A stretch of 64,000 nucleotides of DNA from Streptomyces griseus (GTDB taxonomy: Bacteria > Actinomycetota > Actinomycetes > Nanopelagicales > Nanopelagicaceae). Below are positions 7,980 to 18,507 of the stretch, in pieces (positions within the stretch are counted from its first letter, which is position 1; the number at the start of each line of letters is the position of its first letter). The translations under genes were made by a program, and so were the position numbers. The DNA is taken from NCBI GenBank assembly GCA_945884695.1, contig CAMCYO010000005.1:1-64000 (forward strand), written 5' to 3'. The notes beneath the pieces are model-generated. The model had not been told where the DNA came from. It made no database searches and was given only the letters and a program-made list of their open reading frames with translations.

Positions 7980-9215
7980 AACTACATCGATTGAGAAATC
8001 ATGTGGTACTTCAACTCGGTTTCTGTATTTCATTAGCACCGCCAAGCTAGCTAGTACGGGAATTATCCCCCCAGTAATAATTGTAAGTCTGACTCCGATT
8101 TGTTCAGACATCACACCTACGAGTGGGGAAATAAATGGAGTCCCTCCCATGAATACGAAAAGATAAATGCCCATTACTCGTCCGCGCACTACAGGGTCGC
8201 TATTAACTTGCATTAATGAATTTGCAGCAATCATTGTTGTAAGTGCTGTAACCCCACATACGGGAAGCCACAGTGCATAGAGTAAATACGATGGCATAAA
8301 TGCTAGGGCTATGAGTGAGATACCAAAAGTAATGCTTCCATAAATCACAAATACTGTTTTTCGATAACCTTCCATTCGCGCCGACAGAAGTGCCCCAGCG
8401 AGTGCACCGACCGCTAAAGCGGTGCCGAGTAAGCCAAATGATGCCGCGCCTCGATGGAAAACCTCGGTCGCCATCATTGCGTTAAATATCTGGAAATTTA
8501 GCCCAAAAGTTGCAGTAAAGAAAACCACAATCATGATTGCATAAAGATCAGGGCGAGCGCTGACGTATTTCATTCCCTCTCGAACATTTGCCGAACCAGT
8601 AGACCGAGGCATGGAAAAGAACTCGCTTTTACGTAACTTTAAGATTCCAAAAATGATGGTTGCATACGAGAGCGCATTGAGAATGAATGATGGACCTGTT
8701 CCAAATGCAGCTATCGACAAACCGGAGAGCGCGGGCCCGATAATGCGACCCGAATTGAAATTAGCAGAGTTGAGACTTACAGCATTTGCTACATCATCTT
8801 TTCCAACAACTTCTGCACTAAATGCCATGCGGACTGGCGCATCTACCGCACTCGATACCCCTAGTACGAAAGCAAGAATGAATATATGCCAAATCTGTAT
8901 GTGGTGACTTACTACTAGGAGGCCAAGAATTCCTGAAGCCGCTCCACCTACAAGATTTGTTGCAACTAACACTTTCTGTTTATCAAATCGATCTCCAAGT
9001 GCGCCACCATGCAAGCTAAAGAAAAGTACTGGTGCAAATTGCAAGCCAGTGACAATCCCCAAGTACGTTCCGCTATGAGTGAGTTCGAGTACTAGCCAAT
9101 CTTGTGCAATCCGTTGTGCCCAACTTCCAATATTGGCAATTGCATTTGATGCAAAAAGGATTCTGAAATTGCGATGGCGGAAAGCGCGCCAGTTACCATG
9201 CGGATCTATCTGCAC
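7950..9215 (-). CDS. MFS transporter, EntS/MFS_3-like exporter type
   Basis: A 421-residue membrane protein with 12 predicted helices. The opening Phe-Arg-His-Arg-Asn-Phe-Arg-Ile-Leu-Phe-Ala-Ser-Asn and the Gly-Ser-Trp-Ala-Gln-Arg-Ile-Ala-Gln-Asp-Trp-Leu segment are typical of the MFS_3 group that includes the enterobactin exporter EntS. The Gly-Gly-Ala-Leu-Gly-Asp-Arg-Phe-Asp motif A follows helix 2. It probably exports small molecules, but the substrate is unknown. Its 3' end overlaps the small ORF at 7899-7979 convergently. Confidence 0.88.
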   Translation of the reverse strand: MQIDPHGNWRAFRHRNFRILFASNAIANIGSWAQRIAQDWLVLELTHSGTYLGIVTGLQFAPVLFFSLHGGALGDRFDKQKVLVATNLVGGAASGILGLLVVSHHIQIWHIFILAFVLGVSSAVDAPVRMAFSAEVVGKDDVANAVSLNSANFNSGRIIGPALSGLSIAAFGTGPSFILNALSYATIIFGILKLRKSEFFSMPRSTGSANVREGMKYVSARPDLYAIMIVVFFTATFGLNFQIFNAMMATEVFHRGAASFGLLGTALAVGALAGALLSARMEGYRKTVFVIYGSITFGISLIALAFMPSYLLYALWLPVCGVTALTTMIAANSLMQVNSDPVVRGRVMGIYLFVFMGGTPFISPLVGVMSEQIGVRLTIITGGIIPVLASLAVLMKYRNRVEVPHDFSIDVVLPSAYDNKG

Positions 9216-9279
9216 AAGTTTGCCTCCGAAGACACCTTATCGTTAGAAGAGTTCTGTTGCGAGGGTCTACAATCCAGAT

Positions 9280-9468
9280 ATGGAAGCCCATGTGAAATCT
9301 GTAGTGATCTTGATAAGTGCGGGGGTTGCATTCTGGATTATTGGATTTATTCTCTGCGCAGTTTTGGGAGCAGAATCCAAAGTTTTATGGACCTGTGTTA
9401 TGGGTGCAGTTCTTGGCCTCATCGGAATCCGCTACACAATTCGCCGAGCAGGTAAAAGCCGTATTTAA
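9280..9468 (+). CDS. Small two-helix membrane protein, DUF2530-like
   Basis: A 62-residue protein with two hydrophobic helices (about residues 8-28 and 33-52) and a basic C-terminus. The arrangement, with a Trp in the first helix and a Gly-Leu-Ile-Gly-Ile turn in the second, fits the actinobacterial DUF2530 family. The position between an MFS gene and a cold-shock/DUF3027 pair also matches what I recall for that family in Streptomyces. Function unknown. Its last four bases overlap the convergent cold-shock gene. Confidence 0.65.
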   Translation: MEAHVKSVVILISAGVAFWIIGFILCAVLGAESKVLWTCVMGAVLGLIGIRYTIRRAGKSRI

Positions 9469-9848
9469 GCTTCTAACTGCCCTGCGATTCCGCGCAAGAC
9501 TTTTCCAAGGCGCTCTGTTTCGACAGCAGATGGATGACGACCGTGACGAAGTCCATTACCAACTTTGTCTAGGATTTTAATTGTGTCTTCAATCATTGCT
9601 GCAAGATCATCGCTATTAACGTGGTTGTTTGCAACCAGAGATGGTGGAGCATCAATGATGCGAATTGAAAGTGCTTGTGGGCCACGGCGACCATCTGCAA
9701 CGCCAAATTCCAATTTAGTGCCTGGCTTAACGGTTGTTACGCCTTCTGGAAGTGAAGTTGCGGCAAGATAAACATCTTCGCCTTCATCGGATGCAATAAA
9801 TCCAAAACCCTTTTCCAGGCTAAACCATTTCACTTTACCTGTAGGCAT
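9465..9848 (-). CDS. Cold-shock domain protein with C-terminal extension
   Basis: A 127-residue protein, about twice the usual CspA length. Residues 1-66 are a cold-shock domain that binds single-stranded RNA/DNA: Gly-Lys-Val-Lys-Trp-Phe then RNP1 Lys-Gly-Phe-Gly-Phe-Ile. The RNP2-like stretch reads Asp-Val-Tyr-Leu-Ala-Ala-Thr rather than the usual Asp-Val-Phe-Val-His, so two nucleic-acid-contacting aromatic/His positions are altered. Residues ~70-127 are a helical extension of unknown role. A purine-rich ribosome site lies just upstream (AAGGAGCG). The gene is followed upstream on the same strand by DUF3027, a known actinobacterial pairing. Confidence 0.88.
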   Translation of the reverse strand: MPTGKVKWFSLEKGFGFIASDEGEDVYLAATSLPEGVTTVKPGTKLEFGVADGRRGPQALSIRIIDAPPSLVANNHVNSDDLAAMIEDTIKILDKVGNGLRHGRHPSAVETERLGKVLRGIAGQLEA

Positions 9849-9993
9849 GGAACGCTCCTTCTAATTCACTACTCAACTCGTGTAGGCCGCTCGTTGCGGG
9901 CAGAGGGATAGTTTATCTCAGAGTTCACTTAAGTTGTACAGGAGTTTTAAGGCTTAAATCTGGGCACAAGTTAAGCGTAAGGCAGGCGCAAAA

Positions 9994-10683
9994 TTAGAAA
10001 GTGGCCTCAGAATGCGCACCACAACCATGGTCTACCGAGACTACGCGAGCATCTTCAGGCGAGATGGCATTTGCGCAAACACCAAATGCTCCGCGAAGTG
10101 AACCTGAGATACCAAGAAAAAAACCACAAGATGCACATGGCTTTGGTGAAGCTTTTGCAATATCACTTTCTGGTCCACGGTCGCCGGAATACCAACGCTT
10201 ACTCGCTTGATCGCGACCTTCGATAGACATTACACGTGGACGACCTAAACCTAATTCCCAAATTTGCGTTGCATCTAAATCTTCATCACCTGGAAGCGCT
10301 GCAAATCCAGGAACTAATCGTGCATCGTCTATAGAAGATGGAACTATGTCGCCAGCTCCAACATCACCGGGTGCAAGGCGGTCAACATAGGGAATCCAGT
10401 CTGGTGCAAGTAATGAATCTGGACCCGGAAGCAGAACAACGTCACACACTGTTGCATCACTATCAGAATCGACTTTGGCAACAGTTACTGCCCATCGCCA
10501 ACCCTTATAAGCAGGCAAGTGAGCTTCAAATAAATAACTTGCGATACGACCTTCATCATCAAATTCAACGCTAACAAATTCGCCGACTAACTTTGCTTCT
10601 CCTGCATCAACCAAGGCAGCATCGCGCGCAAGGGCTTGCGCATCGAATGTCTGAACTTTTGTGCTCTTGCGGAAAAGTGCCAT
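9994..10683 (-). CDS. DUF3027 domain protein
   Basis: A 229-residue actinobacterial protein of unknown function. The DUF3027 signature is clear: Gly-Trp-Arg-Trp-Ala-Val-Thr-Val followed by Val-Val-Leu-Leu-Pro-Gly-Pro-Asp-Ser-Leu-Leu-Ala-Pro and the Arg-Leu-Ala-Pro-Gly-Asp-Val-Gly-Ala-Gly-Asp stretch. The C-terminal region has Cys-Ala-Ser-Cys-Gly-Phe and two further cysteines (Val-Cys-Ala-Asn, His-Gly-Cys-Gly-Ala-His), which looks like a small zinc-binding module, also a family trait. It is transcribed leftward into the cold-shock gene after a ~145-bp gap. Confidence 0.85.
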   Translation of the reverse strand: MALFRKSTKVQTFDAQALARDAALVDAGEAKLVGEFVSVEFDDEGRIASYLFEAHLPAYKGWRWAVTVAKVDSDSDATVCDVVLLPGPDSLLAPDWIPYVDRLAPGDVGAGDIVPSSIDDARLVPGFAALPGDEDLDATQIWELGLGRPRVMSIEGRDQASKRWYSGDRGPESDIAKASPKPCASCGFFLGISGSLRGAFGVCANAISPEDARVVSVDHGCGAHSEATF

Positions 10684-10701
10684 GGCGTAAGGGTAAAGCA
10701 G

Positions 10702-10732
10702 AAAGGACTCCCGAGGTAATCGGGAGTCCTTT
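10702..10732 (-). terminator. Rho-independent terminator of groEL
   Basis: A 13-bp perfect stem (10702-10714 with 10720-10732) around a 5-base loop, containing AGGACTCCCGA. Read on the minus strand it lies about 30 bases past the groEL stop and is followed by TTTCTGCTTT. It separates groEL from the DUF3027 gene, whose start is at 10683. Confidence 0.88.
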
Positions 10733-10763
10733 CACGCTTACTACAATCTAATTTTTTAACAAA

Positions 10764-12404
<1,641 letters not shown>

Positions 12405-12430
12405 TCAAGCGTTAGGGACGGATGGGGTAC

Positions 12431-12457
12431 TTATCACTCGCACCCCGAGAGTGCTAA
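12431..12457. promoter_or_regulatory. CIRCE operator (HrcA-binding site) upstream of groEL
   Basis: The inverted repeat TTATCACTC-N9-GAGTGCTAA matches the CIRCE consensus TTAGCACTC-N9-GAGTGCTAA with one mismatch in the left arm. It lies 41 bases upstream of the groEL start codon. HrcA repression with heat-shock derepression is the established role of this element. The hrcA gene is not in this window. Confidence 0.95.
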
Positions 12458-12519
12458 CGCTAAATCTAGAGCAGGGTTGGTTCATGGGCAAACCGAGGTT
12501 TGCTGGCTTTGAAGGGTGC

Positions 12520-12792
12520 TTAGCGTGCTGAGCGTTGAGCCATACGTGCCTGCCGGAGCCGGCGCAGGCGCTTGACCAACATGGGGGCGGCCTCCAGGGC
12601 ATCTTCGCGATCGATGAGGTCATTGAGTAGTTGGTAATAACGAGGAGGAGCTAAATCGAATAGATCCTTAATCGCGCTCTCTTTTGCTCCAGCAAAACGC
12701 CACCAAGTGCCTTCGAAATCTAAAATTCGAGATTCGAGATCACTGAGCGTCGAACCTTGTTCAAGGCTATCGAGCTTGGCGTTCTCATCCAT
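12520..12792 (-). CDS. DUF3263 protein, possible small DNA-binding factor
   Basis: A 90-residue actinobacterial protein. The signature is Ile-Leu-Asp-Phe-Glu-Gly-Thr-Trp-Trp-Arg-Phe-Ala-Gly-Ala-Lys-Glu (residues ~23-38), then a Tyr-Tyr-Gln-Leu-Leu-Asn helix and Pro-Met-Leu-Val-Lys-Arg-Leu-Arg-Arg. The central part resembles a helix-turn-helix of sigma-like or small regulators, so DNA binding is plausible but unproven. It is monocistronic, leftward, between groEL and the PLP decarboxylase. Confidence 0.85.
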   Translation of the reverse strand: MDENAKLDSLEQGSTLSDLESRILDFEGTWWRFAGAKESAIKDLFDLAPPRYYQLLNDLIDREDALEAAPMLVKRLRRLRQARMAQRSAR

Positions 12793-12831
12793 ACCCTAAG
12801 CCTAAGCCAAGAGTTCGTGAATTTGTGGGAT

Positions 12832-14181
12832 TTAGAGCGTCTCCAAGATTTGTTCAATATCACTGACTTTTGTCCATGGATTCACAATGGCAAAACGCAA
12901 AATCGGTTGGCCTTTATGTGATGAGGCTGGAATAAATCCAATTTGGCCTGCTAGTAAATCATCACTCCATTTCTTATAATCTGATTTTTCCCACCCAGTT
13001 CTAGTAAATGCAACTACTGAAAGTTCTGGATCACGAAGTAATTCAAGTCGAGGATGTTGGCGAATTTTCTCTGCTGCAATTTGGGCAATCTCAAGTGTTT
13101 TCTCCATTGCAGTTGCATAGGCATCTGTTCCGTTTGCAGCAAGGGAGAACCAGAACGGAAGCCCTCGAGTTCTGCGAGTTAAGTTAATTGCATAATCAGA
13201 TGGGTTCCAGGATTCGCCTTCCTGTAGGGCATCTAAGTAAGAGGCACTTTGCGTGTGCACTGCTTTTGCCAATTCTGGATTCCTATAAATGAGTGCGCAT
13301 GCATCAAATGGCGCGAAGAGCCATTTATGTGGATCAACTATCAATGAATCCACTAATTCGATTCCTTCAAATTTCCCCCGCGCAGATGGTGCGCAAAGGG
13401 CTGCTAATCCGTATGCGCCATCGGCATGAAACCATAAGTCTCGTTTTTTAGCTTCAGTACCCACAGATTTCAAATCATCGATAATTCCTAAATTTGTTGT
13501 TCCTGCTGTTGCTACAACAGCAAAAACTCGAGCGCCATTTTTTCTATGAAACTCGTCAACATCGCGTGCAACTTCAACTCCAGTGAGTTTTCCGCTACTT
13601 GAGGGTTCAATAAACAGAAGGTCAACATCCATCACTTGCGCAGCCGATGTAATAGAGGAATGAGCCTCTGCGCTACATGCAATTGCCCAACGAGTTGTTT
13701 CGGGCCAACGCTTGCGCGCCTGCGCTCTAGCAACAACAAGTGCTGAAAGATTTCCAACAGTTCCACCTTGTACAAATACTCCGCCGGCGCTGACTGGAAG
13801 TTGCGCTAAATCGGCAATCCACCGAAGTGCTTGATTTTCAGCAAATACTGCCCCTGCTCCTTCTTGCCATGATCCGCCATACAGGGCACTTGCACCAACA
13901 ACAAGATCAAATAAATTTGCGTGCTCACTTGGAGCAGATGGAATGTATGCCAAGTTACGGGGATGATCTGTTGAAATACATGCACGGGCTAAGACATCTG
14001 TAAAAACTGCTAGCGCTTCTACGCCACCCATTCCTTTTGCAGTAATAGTCTGCCCAACTTCTGCGAATAAGTCTTCAGCAGAGCGAGGTCCATCTAGAGG
14101 CGGGTCATCTTTTAATCGCTCAAGGCTGTAGGCCAAAGCTTTGCCTGCGAGGATTTCTAACTCTGTTGTGAACTCATGCAT
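12832..14181 (-). CDS. PLP-dependent group II decarboxylase
   Basis: A 449-residue fold-type I PLP enzyme of the aromatic-amino-acid/glutamate/diaminobutyrate decarboxylase group. The PLP lysine is K286 in Val-Asp-Pro-His-Lys-Trp-Leu-Phe, with the conserved His-Ala-Asp-Gly-Ala-Tyr-Gly upstream. Substrate is uncertain: aromatic amino acids or 2,4-diaminobutyrate are possible. Only 18 bases separate its start from the divergent UbiA gene. Confidence 0.88.
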   Translation of the reverse strand: MHEFTTELEILAGKALAYSLERLKDDPPLDGPRSAEDLFAEVGQTITAKGMGGVEALAVFTDVLARACISTDHPRNLAYIPSAPSEHANLFDLVVGASALYGGSWQEGAGAVFAENQALRWIADLAQLPVSAGGVFVQGGTVGNLSALVVARAQARKRWPETTRWAIACSAEAHSSITSAAQVMDVDLLFIEPSSSGKLTGVEVARDVDEFHRKNGARVFAVVATAGTTNLGIIDDLKSVGTEAKKRDLWFHADGAYGLAALCAPSARGKFEGIELVDSLIVDPHKWLFAPFDACALIYRNPELAKAVHTQSASYLDALQEGESWNPSDYAINLTRRTRGLPFWFSLAANGTDAYATAMEKTLEIAQIAAEKIRQHPRLELLRDPELSVVAFTRTGWEKSDYKKWSDDLLAGQIGFIPASSHKGQPILRFAIVNPWTKVSDIEQILETL

Positions 14182-14199
14182 GCGACATAGTGTGCCACT

Positions 14200-15009
14200 T
14201 TGCGAGAGAATATTCCCATGCGATTAATGAGGGCTTCCCACCTAGGGCCAACACTTGTGGTGACACTCGTTGCATATTTACTTGCAATACCAGTGTGGTG
14301 GGAAGGTCCTGCGCTAGTTATTGCTTTCACCGTTTTTGCTGGCCAATTATGTGTGGGCTGGACAAATGACCTCGTTGATCTAGAAATTGACAGGCTTGAA
14401 GGACGCACCAATAAGCCAATTGCATCGGGTCAAATTTCTGCCGAAGCAGTGCGCATTGCAACATTTATTGCACTTGGATTTTGCATCGCATTTTCACTTC
14501 TGGGACCTTTGGGTATCAAAGGTGGCCTAGTACATCTGCTTGGAGTCGGTTGTGGTGTTGCATATAACTTTTACTTTAAGAAAACTATTCTTTCTCCGCT
14601 TCCCTTTCTCATTGCCTTTAGTGCACTGCCTTCGTGCATCGTCTTAAGCAAGAAATCGACTGTCCCAATCTGGCTCATAATTTCAGGTGCTCTATTTGGA
14701 GTAGCAATACATTTTTCAAACGTCATCAAAGACATTGATGCCGATCGCACTGCTGGTATCCATGGTGCGCCTCAAAGAATGGGAGTAGGAGGAAGTGCAA
14801 CAATTGCCGGTGTTTCGCTCATTGCAATTTCGCTTATTTTTAATTCGGTTGTAAATGCAGAGTTTCTCATTGTCGTTGCCATTATTGCTTTGATTCTTCT
14901 CTTCACTCTTCCAAGGAAGTTTACTTTTTGGGTAGTGATGGCTATGGCTCTTATTGATGTCGGAGTACTGGTTACTTCTGGAGCTCATTCTCTTGCGATG
15001 CCCGCTTAA
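14200..15009 (+). CDS. UbiA-family prenyltransferase
   Basis: A 269-residue integral membrane protein with about eight to nine helices. Both Mg-prenyl-diphosphate motifs are present: Asn-Asp-Leu-Val-Asp at residues 56-60 followed by Asp-Arg, and Asp-Ile-Asp-Ala-Asp-Arg starting at 178. It would move an isoprenoid chain onto an aromatic or other acceptor in the membrane; the acceptor cannot be named. No menaquinone or haem genes are adjacent. A role with the neighbouring SDR-DUF2867 and NDH-2 in quinone or lipid chemistry is inference. Its 3' end overlaps the convergent SDR gene by 38 bases. Confidence 0.88.
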   Translation: MRENIPMRLMRASHLGPTLVVTLVAYLLAIPVWWEGPALVIAFTVFAGQLCVGWTNDLVDLEIDRLEGRTNKPIASGQISAEAVRIATFIALGFCIAFSLLGPLGIKGGLVHLLGVGCGVAYNFYFKKTILSPLPFLIAFSALPSCIVLSKKSTVPIWLIISGALFGVAIHFSNVIKDIDADRTAGIHGAPQRMGVGGSATIAGVSLIAISLIFNSVVNAEFLIVVAIIALILLFTLPRKFTFWVVMAMALIDVGVLVTSGAHSLAMPA

Positions 15010-16462
15010 TAATATTTCGAAGCATTGTTGGAAAAATAAAAGCATGAAAAGGTAAAACCGTGTACCAATACAGTTGACCGCCAAGACCGCGAGGGGCAAA
15101 TCGCGCTTCTTGAATAATTCGAGTCTTTCCATCAATGGTGTCCATGCGAAATTCCAGCCATGCCTTCCCTGGCAAAATCATTTCCGCATAAAGCCTTAGT
15201 AATTTCTTATCTTCTAGCGCTTCGACTCTCCAAAAATCCAAGCTCTCGCCAACTCGTAATTGATCAGGATCTCGTCTGCCTCTACGCAAACCCACTCCAC
15301 CGAGTGCGCGATCAAGAAGTCCACGTAGCCACCAAAGCCAGTCCGCTCCGTACCAGCCGTGTTCTCCACCAATACTCTCAATCTTCTTCCAAATTATCGA
15401 TGCTGGTAATTGAGAAAAAATCTCTCGATGATCTTTAAGAATGACTTCGCCAGCCCAATCAGGATCACTTTGCGCTTTCTGCCATGGAGCAGTTGGAATT
15501 CCAGCATCTGACCATCGAGTTTCAACGCTGTGTTGAGAAATTTTGCCAAGCGCGAGCCTTATTGCCCCTTCAACATTGAGCAATCCCTCCGAGGGTGGCG
15601 GAATAAGTGCATCAATACTTTTTGCCGGATCTGCAACAACTTCGCTGATTAATGAGCCGACTAACGGTCTTGCAAGCGCAGTTGGAACAGGAGTTACGAG
15701 ACCAATCCATAAACTAGAAAGATTGGGAGTTAAGACGGGCACCTTAATGATCCATCGCTTTGGTAGCCCTGAAATTTCTGCAAACTTTTGCATCATGTCA
15801 GCATAAGTAAGAACTTCGGGACCACCAATATCAAAAACTTTATTTACCGGTGTTGCAAGCGATGCACTCTTGCGTAAATACCAGAGCACATCCCGAATTG
15901 CGATTGGTTGTGTCTTATTGGTTACCCACTTAGGGGTAGTCATAATTGGTAGTCGATGCGTTAAGTGGCGAAGCATCTCAAAGGAAGCAGACCCAGAACC
16001 AATCACGATGCCAGCTCGAAGTTCCATTACTGGGACTTGTTGGGAAGCCAATTCGGTGCCGGTTCTTGCTCGCGAAGCTAAATGCTTACTCGTCTTCTTA
16101 TCATTTGCAATTCCGCCCAGATAAACAATTTGTTCAACTCCCTGTTTGCGTGCCGTTTCTGCAAAATTTCTTGCCATGACTGCTTCAATAGTGTCAAAAT
16201 CCGACCCAAGATTTATTGAGTGAAGTAAGTAATAAGCTGTATGAATTCCATCAAGTGCGGTGCTGAGATCTGAAACGTTGTTTGCGTTGCCTTCAACGAC
16301 TTCTACGCTTTGCGCCCAAGGTTGGCCTTGAATCTTTGATTTATCCCGTAGAAATACTCGAACTTGGTGGTGGTCATCTAGGAGGGCTTTCACTAATCGA
16401 CCACCTACATAGCCAGATGCGCCAGTTACTAAGTACTTACGATTTATCATCTGCGAATTCAC
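14972..16462 (-). CDS. SDR-type NAD(P)-binding protein fused to DUF2867
   Basis: A 496-residue two-part protein. Residues ~8-300 are an atypical short-chain dehydrogenase-like domain with Thr-Gly-Ala-Ser-Gly-Tyr-Val-Gly-Gly for dinucleotide binding. Residues ~330-490 are a DUF2867 domain (Gly-Trp-Tyr-Gly-Ala-Asp-Trp-Leu-Trp-Trp-Leu-Arg is characteristic). This fusion is common in actinobacteria; it resembles NmrA/complex-I-assembly-like proteins, and the enzymatic activity is unknown. It is divergent from a type II NADH dehydrogenase (50-bp gap) and convergent with UbiA. Confidence 0.85.
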   Translation of the reverse strand: MNSQMINRKYLVTGASGYVGGRLVKALLDDHHQVRVFLRDKSKIQGQPWAQSVEVVEGNANNVSDLSTALDGIHTAYYLLHSINLGSDFDTIEAVMARNFAETARKQGVEQIVYLGGIANDKKTSKHLASRARTGTELASQQVPVMELRAGIVIGSGSASFEMLRHLTHRLPIMTTPKWVTNKTQPIAIRDVLWYLRKSASLATPVNKVFDIGGPEVLTYADMMQKFAEISGLPKRWIIKVPVLTPNLSSLWIGLVTPVPTALARPLVGSLISEVVADPAKSIDALIPPPSEGLLNVEGAIRLALGKISQHSVETRWSDAGIPTAPWQKAQSDPDWAGEVILKDHREIFSQLPASIIWKKIESIGGEHGWYGADWLWWLRGLLDRALGGVGLRRGRRDPDQLRVGESLDFWRVEALEDKKLLRLYAEMILPGKAWLEFRMDTIDGKTRIIQEARFAPRGLGGQLYWYTVLPFHAFIFPTMLRNIIKRASQENELQK

Positions 16463-16512
16463 AGTACAAACCTTAGACTGAGTAGCCTCAACTCGCTCGC
16501 GGAAAGGAACTC

Positions 16513-17730
16513 ATGGAACGCGTAGTAATTCTTGGCGCAGGTTTCGGGGGGCTGACTGCAGCAAAAGCGCTATCAGGTAAGGCGCATGTCACTCTTGTAG
16601 ACCGTCATAATTTCCAAACTTTTCTTCCCTTGCTTTATCAAGTTGCAACAGCGGGTTTAGCTGCCGATCACGTTGCATATCCAGTGCGCGGAGCGCTTCG
16701 CAAGAGCAATATTGAATTTCGGATGGGAACTCCGGTTGAACTCGACCATAAGAACAAAATTATCAAGTTAGATAGCAGTGAAGAGTTGGCTTTTGATCAC
16801 TTGATCGTGGCACTTGGCTCTGCAAATACTGATTTTGGTATCAAAGGTGTTACAGAGTATGCACTGGGAATGAAAAGCGTGAGCGAAGCAATTGCCATTC
16901 GAGCAGAGGTCATGCGGCGATTTGAAGACCTCTGCCGATTCAAAGATGAAACGCGACTTTCTATTGCAGTCATCGGTGGCGGTCCGACCGGTGTCGAAAT
17001 GGCGGGGGCAATGGCTGAACTTGTTCGAGGACCGCTTACATCTGATGAAAAACATGCCGCCGAACATATAGATATTTTTCTTATTGAAGCAGGCCCACGT
17101 TTATTGCCAAGTTTTTCACCATCACTTTCGGCACGGACTCAATCTGATTTAGAAAAACTTGGAGTCAAAGTCCGTTGCAATACTGCTGTGCAAGAAGTCC
17201 AGCCTAGAAAAATATTTTTAAAATCCGGTGAGTTCATTCCTTCAGAGGTAACAATTTGGGCAGCTGGTGTGCGCGGAGAGCCAACTGCAACCGTTCTTAA
17301 TCTGCCAGTTACCTCTACAAGAATTGATGTTGAGGAAAGTTTGCAGGTTAAAAACTACCCACACATTTGGGCAATTGGAGATATTGCAGGAAGTAAAAAT
17401 GATGAGGGCCGTTATTTACCAATGGTTGCACCCGTTGCGATGCAACAAGGTAGGTGGGTCGCAAAGCAGATCATGGGAGTTGCTCAAGGTAAACCGGGCC
17501 TTAAATTTGTTTATAAAGATAAAGGTTCTATGGCAACAATTGGTAGGCACAAAGCCGTTGTTGAAGCTGGAAAGCTTAAGATGACAGGAGCACTCGCTTG
17601 GAGTGCTTGGTTGACGCTTCATTTATTTTATCTTTTAGGGGGCCGTAATAAGGTTCTTACTGTGGCCGACTGGACATGGAATTATTTAACTTTTGATCGG
17701 GGAAATCGGCACATCATGGATTCCAACTAA
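16513..17730 (+). CDS. ndh: Type II NADH:quinone oxidoreductase
   Basis: A 405-residue flavoprotein with two Rossmann motifs: Gly-Ala-Gly-Phe-Gly-Gly at residues 8-13 for FAD and Gly-Gly-Gly-Pro-Thr-Gly-Val-Glu near 156-163 for NADH. The quinone-site Gln-Val-Ala-Thr-Ala-Gly segment near residue 47 is a NDH-2 hallmark. It passes electrons from NADH to the quinone pool without pumping protons. The C-terminus carries an amphipathic or hydrophobic stretch (Trp-Leu-Thr-Leu-His-Leu-Phe-Tyr-Leu-Leu) that would anchor it at the membrane. The alpha/beta hydrolase starts immediately after the stop codon. Confidence 0.92.
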   Translation: MERVVILGAGFGGLTAAKALSGKAHVTLVDRHNFQTFLPLLYQVATAGLAADHVAYPVRGALRKSNIEFRMGTPVELDHKNKIIKLDSSEELAFDHLIVALGSANTDFGIKGVTEYALGMKSVSEAIAIRAEVMRRFEDLCRFKDETRLSIAVIGGGPTGVEMAGAMAELVRGPLTSDEKHAAEHIDIFLIEAGPRLLPSFSPSLSARTQSDLEKLGVKVRCNTAVQEVQPRKIFLKSGEFIPSEVTIWAAGVRGEPTATVLNLPVTSTRIDVEESLQVKNYPHIWAIGDIAGSKNDEGRYLPMVAPVAMQQGRWVAKQIMGVAQGKPGLKFVYKDKGSMATIGRHKAVVEAGKLKMTGALAWSAWLTLHLFYLLGGRNKVLTVADWTWNYLTFDRGNRHIMDSN

Positions 17731-18507
17731 ATGCCGAGCTATACCAACTTACGTGGCCACCAAGTGTGGAACTACGAGTGGGCCAATAATGGTGAAGCAC
17801 TTGTTATGTTGCATGGCGGGATGAGTGCGACAGAGGACTGGGATAAATACATGCTCCCCGCTTTTGAATCAACACATCATGTTTTTGCCTACGACCGCAC
17901 TGGGCAAGGGCGTACAGGAGATCAACCCGGGAGTTTGCACTTTGCACATCAGTGCGCAGAGGCCATTGCTTACTTAGAAGATGTCGTAAAGGGGCCAGCG
18001 CATTTAGTTGGGTGGAGTGATGGCGGAATTATTTCCTTACTTGTCGCCCTTGAACGTCCTGATCTTGTTAAATCAATTGTTGCGATTGGTGCAAATTATC
18101 ATTACGAAAGTGGAGGTATTCAACTTCCCGAGGGGTCAATTTCAGATGAAGATCGCGCTGAATATGCCGAACGTTCTCCCGATGCTTGGCAAACTTTAGA
18201 TGACAAAGTTGCAAGGATGCGTGCCATCTGGAAATCCGAACCAACTTTGACTGTGCAGGATCTAAAGAAAATCACTTGCCCTGTATTGGTACTTGCAGGA
18301 GATGATGAGTTATTTAGTATTGAACATACCGGAACACTTTATGAATCACTTCCGCAAGGTCAATTAGCAATCATTCCCGGCACTTCGCATTTTGTTATTA
18401 AGGAAAAGCCGGAATTAACACAAATGGCTATTAAGCAATTCTTAGCGGACTTAACGCCACCAATTACTCGCGTGCCCGTTCGCAGAACTAACCCAGAAAT
18501 TATTTAA
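17731..18507 (+). CDS. Alpha/beta hydrolase
   Basis: A 258-residue alpha/beta-fold hydrolase. The oxyanion-hole His-Gly-Gly is near residue 29, the nucleophile is Ser96 in Gly-Trp-Ser-Asp-Gly-Gly, the acid is probably Asp in Ala-Gly-Asp-Asp-Glu (about residue 191-193) and the catalytic His is in Gly-Thr-Ser-His-Phe (about 216). Substrate unknown. The start codon abuts the ndh stop (no gap), so the two are translationally coupled. Convergent with gatD, overlapping by 8 bases. Confidence 0.88.
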   Translation: MPSYTNLRGHQVWNYEWANNGEALVMLHGGMSATEDWDKYMLPAFESTHHVFAYDRTGQGRTGDQPGSLHFAHQCAEAIAYLEDVVKGPAHLVGWSDGGIISLLVALERPDLVKSIVAIGANYHYESGGIQLPEGSISDEDRAEYAERSPDAWQTLDDKVARMRAIWKSEPTLTVQDLKKITCPVLVLAGDDELFSIEHTGTLYESLPQGQLAIIPGTSHFVIKEKPELTQMAIKQFLADLTPPITRVPVRRTNPEII

